Shown piece after piece: positions 13,601 to 23,517 of a stretch of 64,000 nt of DNA. Each line of letters begins with the position of its first letter. The first letter of the stretch is position 1. The DNA lies in assembly GCA_032622095.1 (NCBI GenBank), contig CP136069.1:185801122-185865121 (forward strand), in the 5' to 3' direction. Below the pieces are notes generated by a model. That model made no database searches. It saw only the letters and a list, made by a program, of their open reading frames with translations, and was not told where the DNA came from. The position numbers and the translations under genes were made by a program. Origin of the DNA: Siphonodentalium dalli (lineage: Eukaryota; Mollusca; Scaphopoda; Gadilida; Siphonodentaliidae).

Positions 13601-16600
13601 TCATGCCTATTTAATGAAGAAAATGTTAATATTTTCTAAACCAGTCAACCGATTGATACCAAAAACTATACAGGTGAGAGGTGTGTTATCACAAACATGC
13701 ACATCAAAATTTAACAAGATCCGACAAAAATACTTGAGTTATCGAGTCGGATAGCAAGTGTTTACGGACAGAATGACAGACAGACAGACAGACGGATGAA
13801 CGATGGTTGATCCGGACATCAACATTATGTACACTGTACCTGGTATGGGTACACATAAAAATGTCCCAGTAGCAGGCTTTTTCTTGGGTAGGTAGGTGGT
13901 GTGCAACCAAAATGTTTTTTATTTTGGCATAATATGTTCAACAAACAGCCTTACACTGTCATGGTTTTATTGCTTTTCTGAGACTCAACCATCTAAACTT
14001 CTCTCCTTAGATTTCAATTCCAGGTTCTTGCAGAGAAAAACTTAAATCTGTGTGTGATACAATTAACCCTTCCATGACCGGAGCTTCCTGAAATTTTGCG
14101 AAAAACTCGGGGCCAATGCATTATCTGAAATATGCGAGTCTCCCAATCGCATATATAAGAAAATACTTTGGCCTAACAATATTTACCTTGACCTTGTAAA
14201 CCAGTGCATTCTCTAATATATGCGAGGCTCCCTATGGGAGACTCGCATTTACAAGAGAATGCACTGGCACATGAACTTTAATGCTGCACACGTGATGAAA
14301 GGGTTAATTATTATTTGCATATAATAATGATGAAATAATACTACATGTATTTCATACCCTGTGATGTCAATTGTGTATCCACCATAATCATAGTACTGCC
14401 TGTACATATGGGCAACGCACATATATATCATGGCAATAAGAAATACCACGTTAGACATTGACTTCCCTCCGAACTTCATAATCCCATAGCACATCGCTGG
14501 TTGTATGAAGAGGTGGATGATCTGACTGAAATTAGATAGAAGTCATAATGCAGATGTATTAGGCATTTTTTTTTTTTTTTTTTTTTTTAAAGTTTTATTG
14601 ATCAAAATTAAATGCATATATATATATTGTAACAAAATTAGCAAAACGATGATCTCACACACACACTCTTTCGTTCCCCAGGCTATCAATAACTTGCACA
14701 CATCCTTTCACTCACCTGCTATTTTACTCATCGTGACATGTCTATAAATATACACGCTTCTGGTATGGGTCCCGCAAGCTATGTTAGACATAGATTTAGT
14801 CAAAGAGATAATTGACCCAATCATTCCAATGTTTATAAGATATTAATTGTATATATATAGCCCTTTGCTAAGTATAATGGGATCTTGATTAATGTAGAAA
14901 TAAGTTAATTCCCTTTCCTGGTGGAACAAATCGACAGTTCCTAGGCACTTATTCCTCTGGCCAATACTTGTGAGTTTGAGAGATATAGTTGGGTTTCGGT
15001 GGAAATGACATTTTGATACATCATGGTTTGTTTGCTTCTGACATTTTTTTTAGGAGCTTGTACATTTATCTTGAACTTGTTTCTTTTCACTCTAAATATT
15101 ATATAAATAGAGGTCTTGCAAAATTAGAGAGTTCATACATGTAGTTACAATACATGCATCTTAGGTTTCCTAGGTATATTAACAGACATGCTAATTTGAG
15201 ACTAAAGATACTTCCCAGGAGGTCACAGAGGGTGAATTTGGTGCTGCTAGCCGGCTGTATGGGGAAGCATTATTAAATTCACTCTCTGAGTACCTCATTC
15301 TGCAAATGTCAGACACACTATTTCCAGGTTGACAACATATATAAAACATCTCAATATAAAGCTCAAGCATAAAGAAGGCATAGCATTATTTCCATAACAT
15401 CTTAGTTTCAACGATGCTACTATGCCTAATAATAGTGATGGGTGGCCCAGGGTGGGGTTTATGCTGAAATTAATAATAGTCATGGCAATTTCACTTTTGG
15501 TCTCAATGCCAAATACATGTAATAGTGATCGTTGCAAATTGTCTCCCAAATTAATAATCATGCCGACACTATTATTAAGCACCTAAGAGTACAGGTACAT
15601 ATACGTTAAAGGTACTCAATCCGATTAAGCACCCCTAACTTACTATTTCTTTGGCTTCAGGGGTAAAAAATATTTGATTCGAGTCGAGGAACCCACCCAT
15701 CAAAGCTCAGAGTGATCAGATATTTATCTTTGAAGTTGTTATTTCTCGAGATGTGTACTAATAATTGCCCCAAACGGACGAAGATGGATAACTCTAAAAT
15801 CAAGTGGTAATAATAACGCAATTTTGACCGAGACCATCCTTTTTATGGCGTGTTTCTGGGCCACAAACAATAGAAATAACAAAACTTCAAAAAATTATAT
15901 CTGATCACTCTGAGCGTTGATGGGTAGGTTCCTCGACTCAAATCAAATATTTTTTACCCCCGAAGCCAAAGAAATAGTAATTTATGAGGGTCTGATCGGG
16001 TTGAGTACCTTTAACCTTTTCTATACTGATTAATTTCTTCAATTCCGTTATAAAAGTATAAATCGGAATGGTCTAAATTTATTCATGTGTTCAGGTACAA
16101 AAAAGCCGACAACAGATAGAAAAACAGATAATACAAGGGCAGTATGATTCATAATCATTGGTGGGAATGTTCAGATAATAATTGGATTGGTCAATTATTC
16201 ATTTGGAGGGGGGTTCAGGTAAAAAAAAAGAAGCAGACGACAGACAGAAAAACAGACCATTCAAGAGTAGAAAGATTCAAAATCATTGGTTGCAAATATT
16301 TGGATAATAAGTTCAACAAACATCCTATGGGAAATGTTCGGATTAAAGTTCAACAAACTACATAATTACACGTACATTGTATGGTCGTTTGTTGAACTTA
16401 TTAACTAAACTTTTCCTGAGGGATACCTACTCACAAATTTATGAGTATGTAGTATGGACAGGGTTAATGGTATATGTGGACAGTCTAGCTTGACTACAAT
16501 GTATGTCACGCAGCCTTAAAAATGCAAACCATAATGGCCAAGATTTTAACAGCAGCTTAAGCCTCAAGGGAAAAATACTAATAGCAGAGAATATAACAAG

Positions 16601-19600
16601 TGTGTTAGAATATACATATACGAACCTTCCAAAACAGAAGTATGTGAACAATATACCCAAGGTAAGTTCAATACAGTGTCTTACAGCTGAGGAGGTGGTC
16701 GATGGACATAGTATTCTCCTGAAGAGTAATCCAATGGCAAGCGAGGACAACTCACAAATCACAAAGTTTATCTGTGAGAAGAAATGAAAATGAAAAGAAA
16801 ACAAGAATAAGCAGATGAAAACACACTTACTAGTACACATCTCACTGAGAGCTTTCCGATGAATGGTAACAAGCCATATATCCGACTAAATTCTGAAAAA
16901 TTACCCATAATTATGCTGTGGTTAAGTAGTCGATTATTTAGGGCATTACAGTATTCTCAAAATACATGTACAGGAGTTCCAACCAACAGTGCTTCAATGC
17001 GGTTGCAATGAATTATGTTCCTCAACACGTTGGAATGACAATCAACGCAACATAACACAGTGGAGGTAACCATTAACGAAACATAATGATGTTGTAGGTT
17101 CTGCCACCGATACTTCGGGAAGTCTTTGTGACTGCTGATCGATATACATGTAAGAGCAATTACACCACATCCGAACGGAGACTAGGAGTGGGAAATAACA
17201 CAAATTATTCAGAGCTAAACATAAATAAAATTAAATTAGAATATATACTGCAAAATAAACTAACACAATTCAGCATTGGCATACTTTTTTCAGCGTGGCG
17301 ATCGGAAATTTCAATGAGACTGAATTGACTCCCAAAGCAGCCCATTTAACTTGAACTAAGTTTCAACGCACCTTCAACATGATATAAACTCAACAAGGGC
17401 ATTGTGTTACGTTCCAACAGGCTATAAATGGCTGAGGACCGCATTAACCCTTTACCCAACAAACCGGCCAAAACCGGCCAAATAAAGCTTCAACAGCCTA
17501 AATTATCTTGGGTCTGTCTCAATAGAACCATACAAATATGGATATCATTGGAACCGGCTCCTTGACCACATTGTGATAGTTACAGTTAGCCCTGTGCCAA
17601 TGCATTCTCTTATATATGCGAGTCGACCATAGGTCGCCTCGCATATATAAGAGAATGCATTGGCCTAAAAAAAATCTTTTTTTTAACACTTTTTACCATT
17701 TTTTCTTACATTCTTTAACAATTTTATAATTTTTAATGTGTTAAGCCAATGCATTCTCTTATATATGCGAGGCGACCTATGGTCGACTCGCATATATAAG
17801 AGAATGCATTGGCACAGGGCCCTTCTGTTGGGTAAAGGGTTAAAGGAACACTTATTTTGAGAATATGTGTCCTTATTTAAATTGGGACAAGAGCCCATCC
17901 ATATGTACATGTAAGTGACGTGGAATGGGTAGTTATCCTAAGTGACGTGGAATGGGTAGTTATCCTAAGTGACGTGGAATGGGTAGTTATCCATAAGTTT
18001 TTTCATTTTTTTAATGGCGAGCAACAGATTAATGGAATGCTCGGATTTGTTGCCAACTAAGATACATGACAAAATAATATGTAGGCTTTAATGACATATA
18101 TACTTGTAAATTGATAACTGTCTAGCAAATTTCCTGGTGTTGTTTAGATATTTATTGCTACTTTGATACATATTAATAATACTACATGTAGCTTGCTGCA
18201 TTAGCTCATTTTACCTGGGTATATGTATACGTGGTTATTTTTTACATTATATAACAAATATAAAAAAAAATTCCCCAATTATATACATGTACCCTCAATT
18301 AAATCATTTTGAAATTTGGGCAAAAACAAATTTCATTTGGCAAACATTTTGGCATGAGAAAATTTTGGTCCTGCAACAACCCTGATGTCCACTCCGTGTT
18401 TTTTCACAAATGTTTACCAAAGGTCCAAAACCGTGCAAATTTGTCATCATTTTTGTAAAATGGTAGATACATGTACATGTATGGATTGATGATAATGGAA
18501 ATATGGGTTAGATATATTGTTGTGGAGGCTTCTACGAATTTATATCCTTTCTGTTAGATTTAGGTAAAGACAATTAAAGTGAGTTAGTAAGGCTTTGGGC
18601 CAGTCTGCACAGAGCCTATGAAGTGCTGTACATGTAGAATATCACACATACATGTAACACTGGGAAAGACATAATTCAATGATTTGGAATGATATCCTAG
18701 ATAAGCGTACATGCTCAACTTGCAAGTCACGTCTTTACCATTAAATTTTCACAAGTTTGACCATGATATCTCTACCGTTACAAAGATAACGTCTATTAAT
18801 GGTGTGGACATCTCTAAAATGTTCATTCAAGTGAGATTCTTTTAGAACAGAAAGAGAACATTTCTCTTTTAGCTTATTGTTACATACAATATTGTAAATT
18901 CTCCATGAGATAGCAAATTTAAAAATATATTGTGAGTGAGTGGTTGATATTCATGTCGATTTTCCTTTGTCCTCTCCATTGTCATTTTTACTGTTTATAA
19001 AGTAAACAATTTGCTCTGACATGTGCAATTCGATAAAGGAAATGCTTTATGCTTTGGTGATTTGCAGTTACATACAGTTCCCCCCCAAGACGAAGCAGTC
19101 TCATTCTGCTTATCGAGGCTCTAAATCGCCGCAACTCTCTGCCATCTAAATGCAACGATGTCGCCGCGATTTTGAGTCGAAAAGATTAGTATCCAATCAC
19201 CATTGCTACTTTCGTCGATGTGCATTGCCGGCTTTTGCTGCGAATGCTACTAACACAAATTGACTCGGAATACCCCGGATGATGTTATAAAGCCGTTTTT
19301 CTTTATATTTTTATTCAAAACAATGTTTTTGTTTAATTGTTATTGTTAAATTAAGCTAGAAGTTCAATCTAAAGGAAACAAAATAAAAAATTTAATTCAT
19401 GTTTTTTTTTTTAAATCGGGTGTTTATTATCAGAGGTAATCACCTCGGTCGCATGACTGGTTCAATTCACGCTGATCACAGGGAGAGGGGGCTGAATCTA
19501 CAAAGAAACTGCCAAACAATAGGTTGATAATTGATATCGATTACATAACGGAATGGTGTCTCGATACTGGAGACGGTGAGTGATCAGATGCATGCATATG

Positions 19601-21552
19601 ACAGACTTATTAATATAAATTTGTTGCTTCCCAGAGGGTCTGAACAGACAAGCAAAAATGCAGTACATCTCTATTATAGTCATCTCTGATAAATAGCTTA
19701 ACTTAAGTAACTTAAGTTAAGGTATTATTAAACATAGAGTTATACTCAGAAAATGACCCAGTTACTGACATTGTCATCAAGGGGTCCTACTAAAAGCCAA
19801 CCACACCCACCATACCCCCCCCCCCCCTGGGGTCCGAGCAAAATGGGGCATACACTATCATGGAGATTAGACCTGTATGTACCAAAGTCCCAATTGATCC
19901 CCAAGTCGATAGCTTGAGCATAAACGGCACTATTAACCAATGACTTGCGGCCGGTTCTGTCAGGTATGCAAATTCTAAAAAGGCACTGACCGCACCTCTC
20001 CTAGTTGCCTGACCATGGAAAGGGACACTCATTTCATGCAGCGATTCTATGAATGTATGCAAAAATGCCGAAAATAACACCCACCGACCACACCTCCCCC
20101 AAATAAAATAGACCTGTACTAGTATGTACCAAAGTCCCAATCCCCAAGTCTATAGCTTGAGCATAAACGGCAATATTAACCAATGACTTGCGGCCGGTTC
20201 CGTCAGGTACGCAAAATACAAAAAGGCACCGACCGAGCCTCTCCTAGTTGCCTGACCACGAAAAGGACACTCATATCATGCAGCGATTCTATGAATGTAT
20301 GCAAAAATGCCGAAAATAACACCCACCGACCGCTCCTCCCCCAAATAGAATAGACCTGAATGTACCAAAGTCCTGATCACCAAGTCGATAGCTTGAGCAG
20401 AAATGGCACTATAAAGCCATATAAACTTGCGGCCAGTTCCGCCAGGTACGCAAAAAGGCACTGACCTCACCTCCCCTAGCTGCCTGACCACGAAAAGGGG
20501 CATCATATCATGCAGCGAATACCCATAGATCTGCATCCATGGGTAATCAGGCAAGTCACTAGCAGTAGCGGAAGTGAATACATCAACCCATACAGTACAC
20601 TGCTGTCGAATTCGCTATGAATGTACGCAAAAATGCTGAAAATAACACCCGCCGACCGCACCTACCCCATAGGGGTCCAAGCGAGATGGGGCATGCATTA
20701 TTGCAGAATAGACCTGTATGTACCAAAGTTGCATTAACCAAAATTGAGTATAAATATAAATAACTGCTGCATTAAATTAATTATTTTTGGATATATACAA
20801 TTTCAAAAGGGTTATATATTAACTATGTGATATAAGGAAATATGTAATGGCTTTTTTAAGGATATAATAGGGGTTTCATGTGATATATATATATATCCTT
20901 TTCTAGCCAGTCACAAGTTCTTAATCAGCATTAGCGGCTAGCCATTACATTTAATTGATAGTCATAGTGTACCATAATTGTCAAATCGCCAAAGCCTTCT
21001 GGTCACTACAGCAAGCGACTTGCCCTATCACCCATGAATGCAGAGAGGTATTCGCTGCATGATATGTTGTACCTTTCCCTTTTCAGGCAGCTAGCCTAGG
21101 CCCGCTACCGGCGCTAGGGGAGGTGCGTCAGTGCCTTTTTGGATTATGCGTACATGGCAGAACCAGCCGCAAGTTTAGGATTAATAGTGCCTTTACCGTT
21201 CAAGCTATCGACTTTGGTACATACAGGTCTATTCTGCACAATAGTGCATGCCCATCTAGCTCATAGAGTCAGACCGTGCCCCTGGGGAGGTGTGGTCGGG
21301 TCGACGGGTGCGGTCGGTTTTACTTTTAGTAGGACCATCGTCAATCATTTGTGCAGAATTGTGAAGTTTCAACAAATTTGGGTGAGGCCATAGGCCACTT
21401 GAGAAATTCTGCCTCTAAACATGCTCGCGTGTGTGTATATTCGTTAAATTTAGTTTCAATTTTGAATTTACCTGATCAATTGGAAGGCCGAGCAAACTTT
21501 CCAACGGAGTCAACAGACGAGATCCCGTGTACCAGTCGCCTTCGTTTACCAT
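1585..21552 (-). CDS. MBOAT1/2: MBOAT1/2-like lysophospholipid acyltransferase, 5' part (7 coding exons, partial)
   Basis: Join on the minus strand: 21552-21472, 16771-16626, 14525-14358, 8439-8329, 6267-6129, 5761-5699, 1675-1585. This gives 266 residues plus one base, and the frame runs on past the left edge. MBOAT1/2 proteins are multipass ER enzymes that move an acyl group from acyl-CoA to lysophospholipids (Lands cycle). Seen here: an N terminus with TGSRLLTPL and LGLPIDQ, the hydrophobic NFVICELSSLAIGLLFRR, YYDYGGYTIDITGPLMISTQ (family DYG..S.DFSGPMMI.TQK), then LPGLLEYYSYVFYFHGVLCG and GPFAFYSDYTSFING (family PSLLEYLSY, AGPL..YKDYI.FIEG). Every exon has AG/GT borders and the phases agree (0, 2, 2, 2, 0, 0, then 1). 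The usual length is near 500 residues, so the C-terminal half with the catalytic Asn/His lies outside the window. I cannot separate MBOAT1 from MBOAT2; an invertebrate single orthologue is likely. Confidence 0.9.
1764..2163. mobile_element. piggyBac-like hairpin MITE, subfamily A, copy A1
   Basis: TTAA plus CCCTTTACACAACAG at one end and TTGGGTAAAGGG plus TTAA at the other. TTAA target sites with CCC...GGG ends are typical of piggyBac-type elements. Inside are two palindromes of about 70 bp, each with arm TGCATTCTCTTATATATGCG; the second is the reverse complement of the first, with an AT-rich spacer between. The 400 bp are almost identical to copy A3 in inverse orientation. MBOAT intron 6. 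Confidence 0.85.
2164..3239. other. Part of MBOAT intron 6, nothing recognised
   Basis: Mixed-composition sequence with no exon-like frame on either strand and no repeat seen elsewhere in the window. Confidence 0.5.
3240..5371. repeat. E-family element split by a 1.6-kb insertion
   Basis: 3240-3591 and 5203-5371 are the two parts of one E-family copy. They hold the GGTGAATTTAG / AAATTCACCCTCTGGGGACC hairpin and the distal CTGGGGACCTCATTCTGCAA ... CCAGGCTTG end. The insertion is the TA-flanked element at 3592-5202. Confidence 0.7.
3592..5202. mobile_element. Non-autonomous DNA transposon inserted at TA inside an E-family repeat
   Basis: The ends are CCGTATTATCGCGGGTATAA (left) and, inverted, CCTCGCGGGTATAAGCCC (right), each followed inward by GGTCTTAT-type repeats (GGTGGTCTTATACCCC near 3651 and 5121). 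TA flanks both sides (3590-3591, 5203-5204). Removing the element restores the E-family string GTGACTAATGGGTGAATATC found in other copies. The 1.6-kb interior has no recognisable ORF. It lies in MBOAT intron 6. Confidence 0.72.
5699..5761 (-). CDS. MBOAT1/2: MBOAT1/2-like exon 6
   Basis: 63 bases, 21 codons, phase 0 at both ends, acceptor CTCCACAG and donor GTGAGT. It encodes KEETSNSKISDNDKR and ILHPEN, a hydrophilic loop. Vertebrate MBOAT2 has a KEET...PSP loop at the same place. Sequence support is weaker than for the other exons, but position, phase and splice sites all fit. Confidence 0.72.
6129..6267 (-). CDS. MBOAT1/2: MBOAT1/2-like exon 5
   Basis: 139 bases (1 + 46 codons), acceptor TATTTTGCAG and donor GTGAGT, out at phase 0. 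It encodes residues 170-215: LPGLLEYYSYVFYF, GVLCGPFAFYSDYTSFINGT, NNKPLE. The GP...YSDYTSFI motif matches the family AGP...YKDYI.FIEG and is the strongest single diagnostic of the family here. Confidence 0.92.
6314..6662. repeat. F-family interspersed repeat
   Basis: Marked by TTTCTTTGGCTTCGGGGGTA, GAGGAACCCACCCATCAAAG and CTCAGAGT-x-AT-x-AGAT. The left end AGGTACATAATCCGA is degenerate and the right end is lost. MBOAT intron 4. Confidence 0.7.
7261..7694. mobile_element. Hairpin MITE subfamily A, copy A2
   Basis: TTAACCCTTTACCCAACAG to TGTTGGATAAAGGGTTAA, with both 70-bp palindromes and an expanded TAAAATTGTTAAAGAATG spacer. Same orientation as A1. MBOAT intron 4. Confidence 0.85.
7745..7917. 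mobile_element. Hairpin MITE subfamily B, partial copy B1
   Basis: The left end is lost. It holds one decayed and one good hairpin with GCTCCCTATGGGAG at the loop, followed by TTTTCGCAAAAAATTGCAGG and AAGCTCCAGTC, the B-type arm, ending GGTTAA. MBOAT intron 4. Confidence 0.65.
8329..8439 (-). CDS. MBOAT1/2: MBOAT1/2-like exon 4
   Basis: 111 bases (1 + 36 codons + 2). It encodes PLMISTQKVTSIAVALYDGL and an acidic/basic loop, residues 133-168, matching family PLMIVTQKIT..A...HDGL. Acceptor ATTTTCAG, donor GTAAAT. The 41-bp minisatellite starts about 30 bp into the upstream intron. Confidence 0.9.
8471..8715. repeat. 41-bp minisatellite, 6 copies
   Basis: The unit is ATCCCAAAGAGAGTCTTTAC plus TCAGGCGTGTAGGGGCAAAGG; one unit is 3 bp shorter. 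It lies in MBOAT intron 4's neighbour, intron 3, 31 bp from the exon 4 acceptor. Its long open frames on the plus strand come from repetition only. Confidence 0.93.
8717..11152. other. MBOAT intron 3, repeat-poor part
   Basis: It holds a 140-codon plus-strand frame (8780-9202) with no recognised similarity and no coding-like composition. From 9300 to 11150 the sequence is AT-rich with no feature. Confidence 0.5.
11161..12589. mobile_element. hAT-like DNA transposon remnant with 8-bp target-site duplication
   Basis: Left end TAGGGTCCTGTGAAT at 11161 and right end ATTCGCAGGACCCTA ending at 12589 are inverted repeats, both followed inward by ATTCGATTCGA-rich subterminal repeats. The same 8-mer CTACCTAC flanks the element at 11153-11160 and 12590-12597, the target duplication length of hAT elements. 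Inside, about 12085-12165 holds CDECNVVYKSQASGTT followed, in the other frame, by RHLIIQHYINR, consistent with a frameshifted BED zinc finger of hAT transposases. No transposase core remains. It lies in MBOAT intron 3. Confidence 0.75.
12816..13489. repeat. 168-bp tandem repeat (3 units) ending in a GGACGGAC tail
   Basis: Units start near 12860, 13028 and 13196 with AATGTAGGAATAAAAGCTCG and include CATAATCGCAGGTGCACAG. The 3' end carries GGACGGACGGATGACGGACG and AACTTTGTTGCGGGGGTTAT, a tail style I associate with molluscan interspersed repeats. MBOAT intron 3. Confidence 0.8.
14063..14307. mobile_element. Hairpin MITE subfamily B, copy B2
   Basis: TTAACCCTTCCATGACCGGA at the left and GTGATGAAAGGGTTAA at the right. 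It has two hairpins with CCCTATGGGAG-type loops and the B-type linker TATTTACCTTGACCTTGTAA. It lies in MBOAT intron 3, 50 bp from exon 3. Confidence 0.8.
14358..14525 (-). CDS. MBOAT1/2: MBOAT1/2-like exon 3
   Basis: 168 bases (1 + 55 codons + 2), acceptor TTTCAG and donor GTATGA. It encodes residues 77-131, including QIIHLFIQPAMCYGIM, SNVVFLIAMIYMCVAHMYRQ and YYDYGGYTIDITG. The last part matches the family DYG-x-S-x-DFSG segment. A TTAA hairpin MITE ends 50 bp beyond its donor. Confidence 0.9.
15190..15330. repeat. E-family fragment
   Basis: Right-hand part only: AGAGGGTGAATTTGGTGCTG ... CTCATTCTGCAAATGTCAGA ... CCAGGTTG. MBOAT intron 2. Confidence 0.7.
15606..16014. repeat. F-family repeat, fold-back copy flanked by TTAA
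   Basis: TTAAAGGTACTCAATCCGAT at the left, GATCGGGTTGAGTACCTTTAA (mirror) at the right. Both halves carry the TTTGGCTTC...GGGGTA block in opposite orientation, so the whole copy folds on itself. MBOAT intron 2. Confidence 0.78.
16626..16771 (-). CDS. MBOAT1/2: MBOAT1/2-like exon 2
   Basis: 146 bases, in at phase 0 after a TTCTCACAG acceptor and out at phase 2 before GTTCGT. It encodes residues 28-75: INFVICELSSLAIG..., a membrane segment, then TTSSAVRH and a second hydrophobic stretch ending TYFCFG. Human MBOAT2 has the same order (VNFVVCQL, KTSSFIRH, LFCFG). The split codon joins exon 3 as Ser76. Confidence 0.88.
16846..16952. repeat. G-family repeat, right arm only
   Basis: GAGAGCTTTCCGATGAATGG through CGATTATTTAGGGCATTACA, a single arm. 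MBOAT intron 1, 75 bp from exon 2. Confidence 0.7.
17444..17843. mobile_element. Hairpin MITE subfamily A, copy A3 (inverse orientation)
   Basis: 400 bp between TTAA sites, starting TTAACCCTTTACCCAACA and ending GTTGGGTAAAGGGTTAA. Both palindromes are intact. It is the near-exact reverse complement of A1. MBOAT intron 1. Confidence 0.87.
17911..17991. repeat. 27-bp tandem triplication
   Basis: Three identical or near-identical units of AAGTGACGTGGAATGGGTAG plus TTATCCT. MBOAT intron 1. Confidence 0.9.
17992..19768. other. MBOAT intron 1, AT-rich, nothing recognised
   Basis: AT-rich with many ACATGTA words and no exon candidate that fits the known MBOAT phases. The minus-strand frame at 19498-19683 has no similarity. 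Confidence 0.5.
19769..21345. repeat. 1.6-kb inverted-repeat element with tandem left arm
   Basis: Left: ATTGTCATCAAGGGGTCCTA; right, inverted: ATTGACGATGGTCCTACTAAA. The left arm holds 3-4 tandem copies of about 240 bp (TCGATAGCTTGAGCA, TTGCGGCCGGTTC, GCACTGACCG, CATGCAGCGA); the right arm has one inverted copy. The ORFs in it are repeats of each other. MBOAT intron 1, 127 bp from exon 1. Confidence 0.8.
21472..21552 (-). CDS. MBOAT1/2: MBOAT1/2-like exon 1 (start codon)
   Basis: 27 codons from ATG at 21552 to a phase-0 GTAAAT donor at 21471. The peptide ends in LESLLGLPIDQ, matching the conserved N terminus of MBOAT1/2. I chose this ATG because homology begins just after it. The frame stays open upstream to another ATG at 21657, which would add 35 residues with no family similarity and is more likely 5' UTR. 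Confidence 0.85.
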
Positions 21553-22904
21553 TTTAACGAGTCTGAAAAGAAAATTCTCTTTGGAAACAGAATTTAAAAT
21601 GAAGCAATAACCACTTGCTTCAAAAATATTGTGTTTCGTTAGTTTGAAAACACTCAAAGTTGCAGCATTTCAAAGATCAAATCTTATCGATTGTTGACTT
21701 TGAGCCACAAAAAGCCTATGAGTTATCTACCCTGTTTCTCTGTATAAACGTGAAGTCAAGCTTCGTCTTTTTCTCGCCTACCGTTTTCTTCCGGGGAAAT
21801 TGAAGTCGTGTGTTGTTCTTTTTTCCTCTCTTCTTTTTCTTCTGTTGTCTACTTCTCATATGACAGAAATAACGATTTAATGCACGGAACCCCATGCACC
21901 CATTAATAGCCGAGTGTTCGTTCATGAACGCGTCCCTTTATATATATATAGGCTTAAAATGCGTACGTACACGTGTGTACGATGTCCATTATGGTTATAT
22001 TTTGCCCCATAACAATTTTACGGAAAAGTTTCAAACATCAAAGATATCAAATTATGGAAATTCATCTAGGTAGGTACGTATAGGTATATGCGAGATCACT
22101 GAGTTTTGGTCGTATTGGATTCATCAGCCCCGTTCTATCTACAATAACTTTCTGCTCACGTTTATTGCCATATCTACCCCGTTCCGTGGTTTCAGATATT
22201 CATCCATCCCCGGTTCCGTGGTGTTAGTGCTACAAGTCAAAGCTCTCTGGGGTAGCATTTCCATATATGGAGATTTTTAATATTCATGACTTCCATATAA
22301 TTATGGAAATGCTACTCGATCCAGAACTTTGACCTATAGCACTAAAACCACGGCACCGGGCCTGGTGGATCCAACATATGACCGAGAGTTAGTGACGGTG
22401 CGTATTACTGTGTACATACATGGCACTATACATGCACCCCGGAAGACGGGAACGCTGTCCTCTTCGGGGCGGCACCGACTGCGACGTTCCCTTCCTGTGA
22501 TGTTATCTCCAATTTTGACGTCAAATTAAAAAATTAAGAATAATTTATTTCTAATGAATTCACCAAATCACGTCCGCAATTTTCGCAGGGACAAACAAAC
22601 TGCTACTATATATATACTTCAGAAGACACCGTGACCCAAAATATTGCCAACATGTATTTCTGATATTTCCCCGAAAATGTGACCCGGAAACAACATGTTT
22701 TCAATTTTATCGACGGTTTAGATTTTTGAATCGTTTTCTCCCAATTTGCTTAGTTACCGTATAGAATCAGCCGGATGAATTTGCACGATGCATTCTTGCT
22801 TCACAAAGACGATTAGGCAGCACTTAAAAATTAGGCTGCGGCCAACATGTACATACCTCAGTTCTGCTTTTACGAATATGCCAAACCAAATTCACGTCAT
22901 GGTT
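21553..22904. other. 5' flank of the MBOAT gene, probable promoter region
   Basis: About 100 bp of open 5' UTR-like frame lies just upstream of the start codon. GC is higher than in the surrounding sequence, and CTTCCGGGG near 21789 could bind ETS-type factors. TATATATATATA lies at about 21940. No promoter element can be assigned with confidence. Confidence 0.35.
22205..22355. repeat. Imperfect palindrome upstream of the MBOAT gene
   Basis: CCGGTTCCGTGGTGTTAGTG, AAGTCAAAG, GTAGCATTTCCATA on the left mirror TATGGAAATGCTAC, CTTTGAC, CACTAAAACCACGGCACCGG on the right. 650 bp upstream of the start codon. Confidence 0.6.
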
Positions 22905-23329
22905 ATTTAGATATGTCTTTGGCTTCGGGGTAACAAATATTTAATTCGAGTCGAGGAAGGTTCCACCCATCAAAGCTCAGAGTGATCAGATAGCGATTTT
23001 GAAATTTGTTATTTCTCGAGATATGTACTTATTATTGGCCTAGAAAAAATCGTCAAGGCGACGGTCTCGGACAAAAATGCGGAAGATGGACAACTCTAAA
23101 ATCAAGTGCTTAAGTGTTATTAGAAATTTGAAATCCGGCGAGCCATATTTCGTTGAACAAAATGTTGATAAATAACACGTTTTGGGCAATTTTATACTAT
23201 AGTTGACTGTGGTTAGTATTATTTTTGGGCAATTAATCGATTCTGATAACAGAATCGGCATTTCAAAAAATGTTTTTGTTGGACTCTGATTATATATGGG
23301 GTCCATCAAATCGGATTGAGTACCTTTAA
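22905..23329. repeat. F-family repeat
   Basis: Left part from GTCTTTGGCTTCGGGGTAAC, right end ATCGGATTGAGTACCTTTAA intact. Intergenic, upstream of the MBOAT gene. Confidence 0.7.
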
Positions 23330-23517
23330 GTTAATATCTTGACTATATATTCACACGGATTGTCCTAATTGCAAAATACGATATACATGTACGCGTCAGG
23401 ATTCTATATATATATAGTCACAATTCAATATTGTTTTGACACATTTTCTCTTGTATGGACACTTTCAAAAGTAGGCGTTTACCCTATAAACATATTGTTA
23501 GGCTATGCATGTAGATT

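Noticed and set aside
15295-15582. 95-codon minus-strand ORF as an extra MBOAT exon
   Set aside because: No family similarity, and exons 2 and 3 already join in phase without it.
16503-16787. 94-codon plus-strand ORF
   Set aside because: It is the antisense shadow of MBOAT exon 2, whose minus-strand reading matches the family.
19790-20554. Minus-strand frames of 92-116 codons
   Set aside because: They repeat one another because the region is a tandem array; no domain is recognisable.
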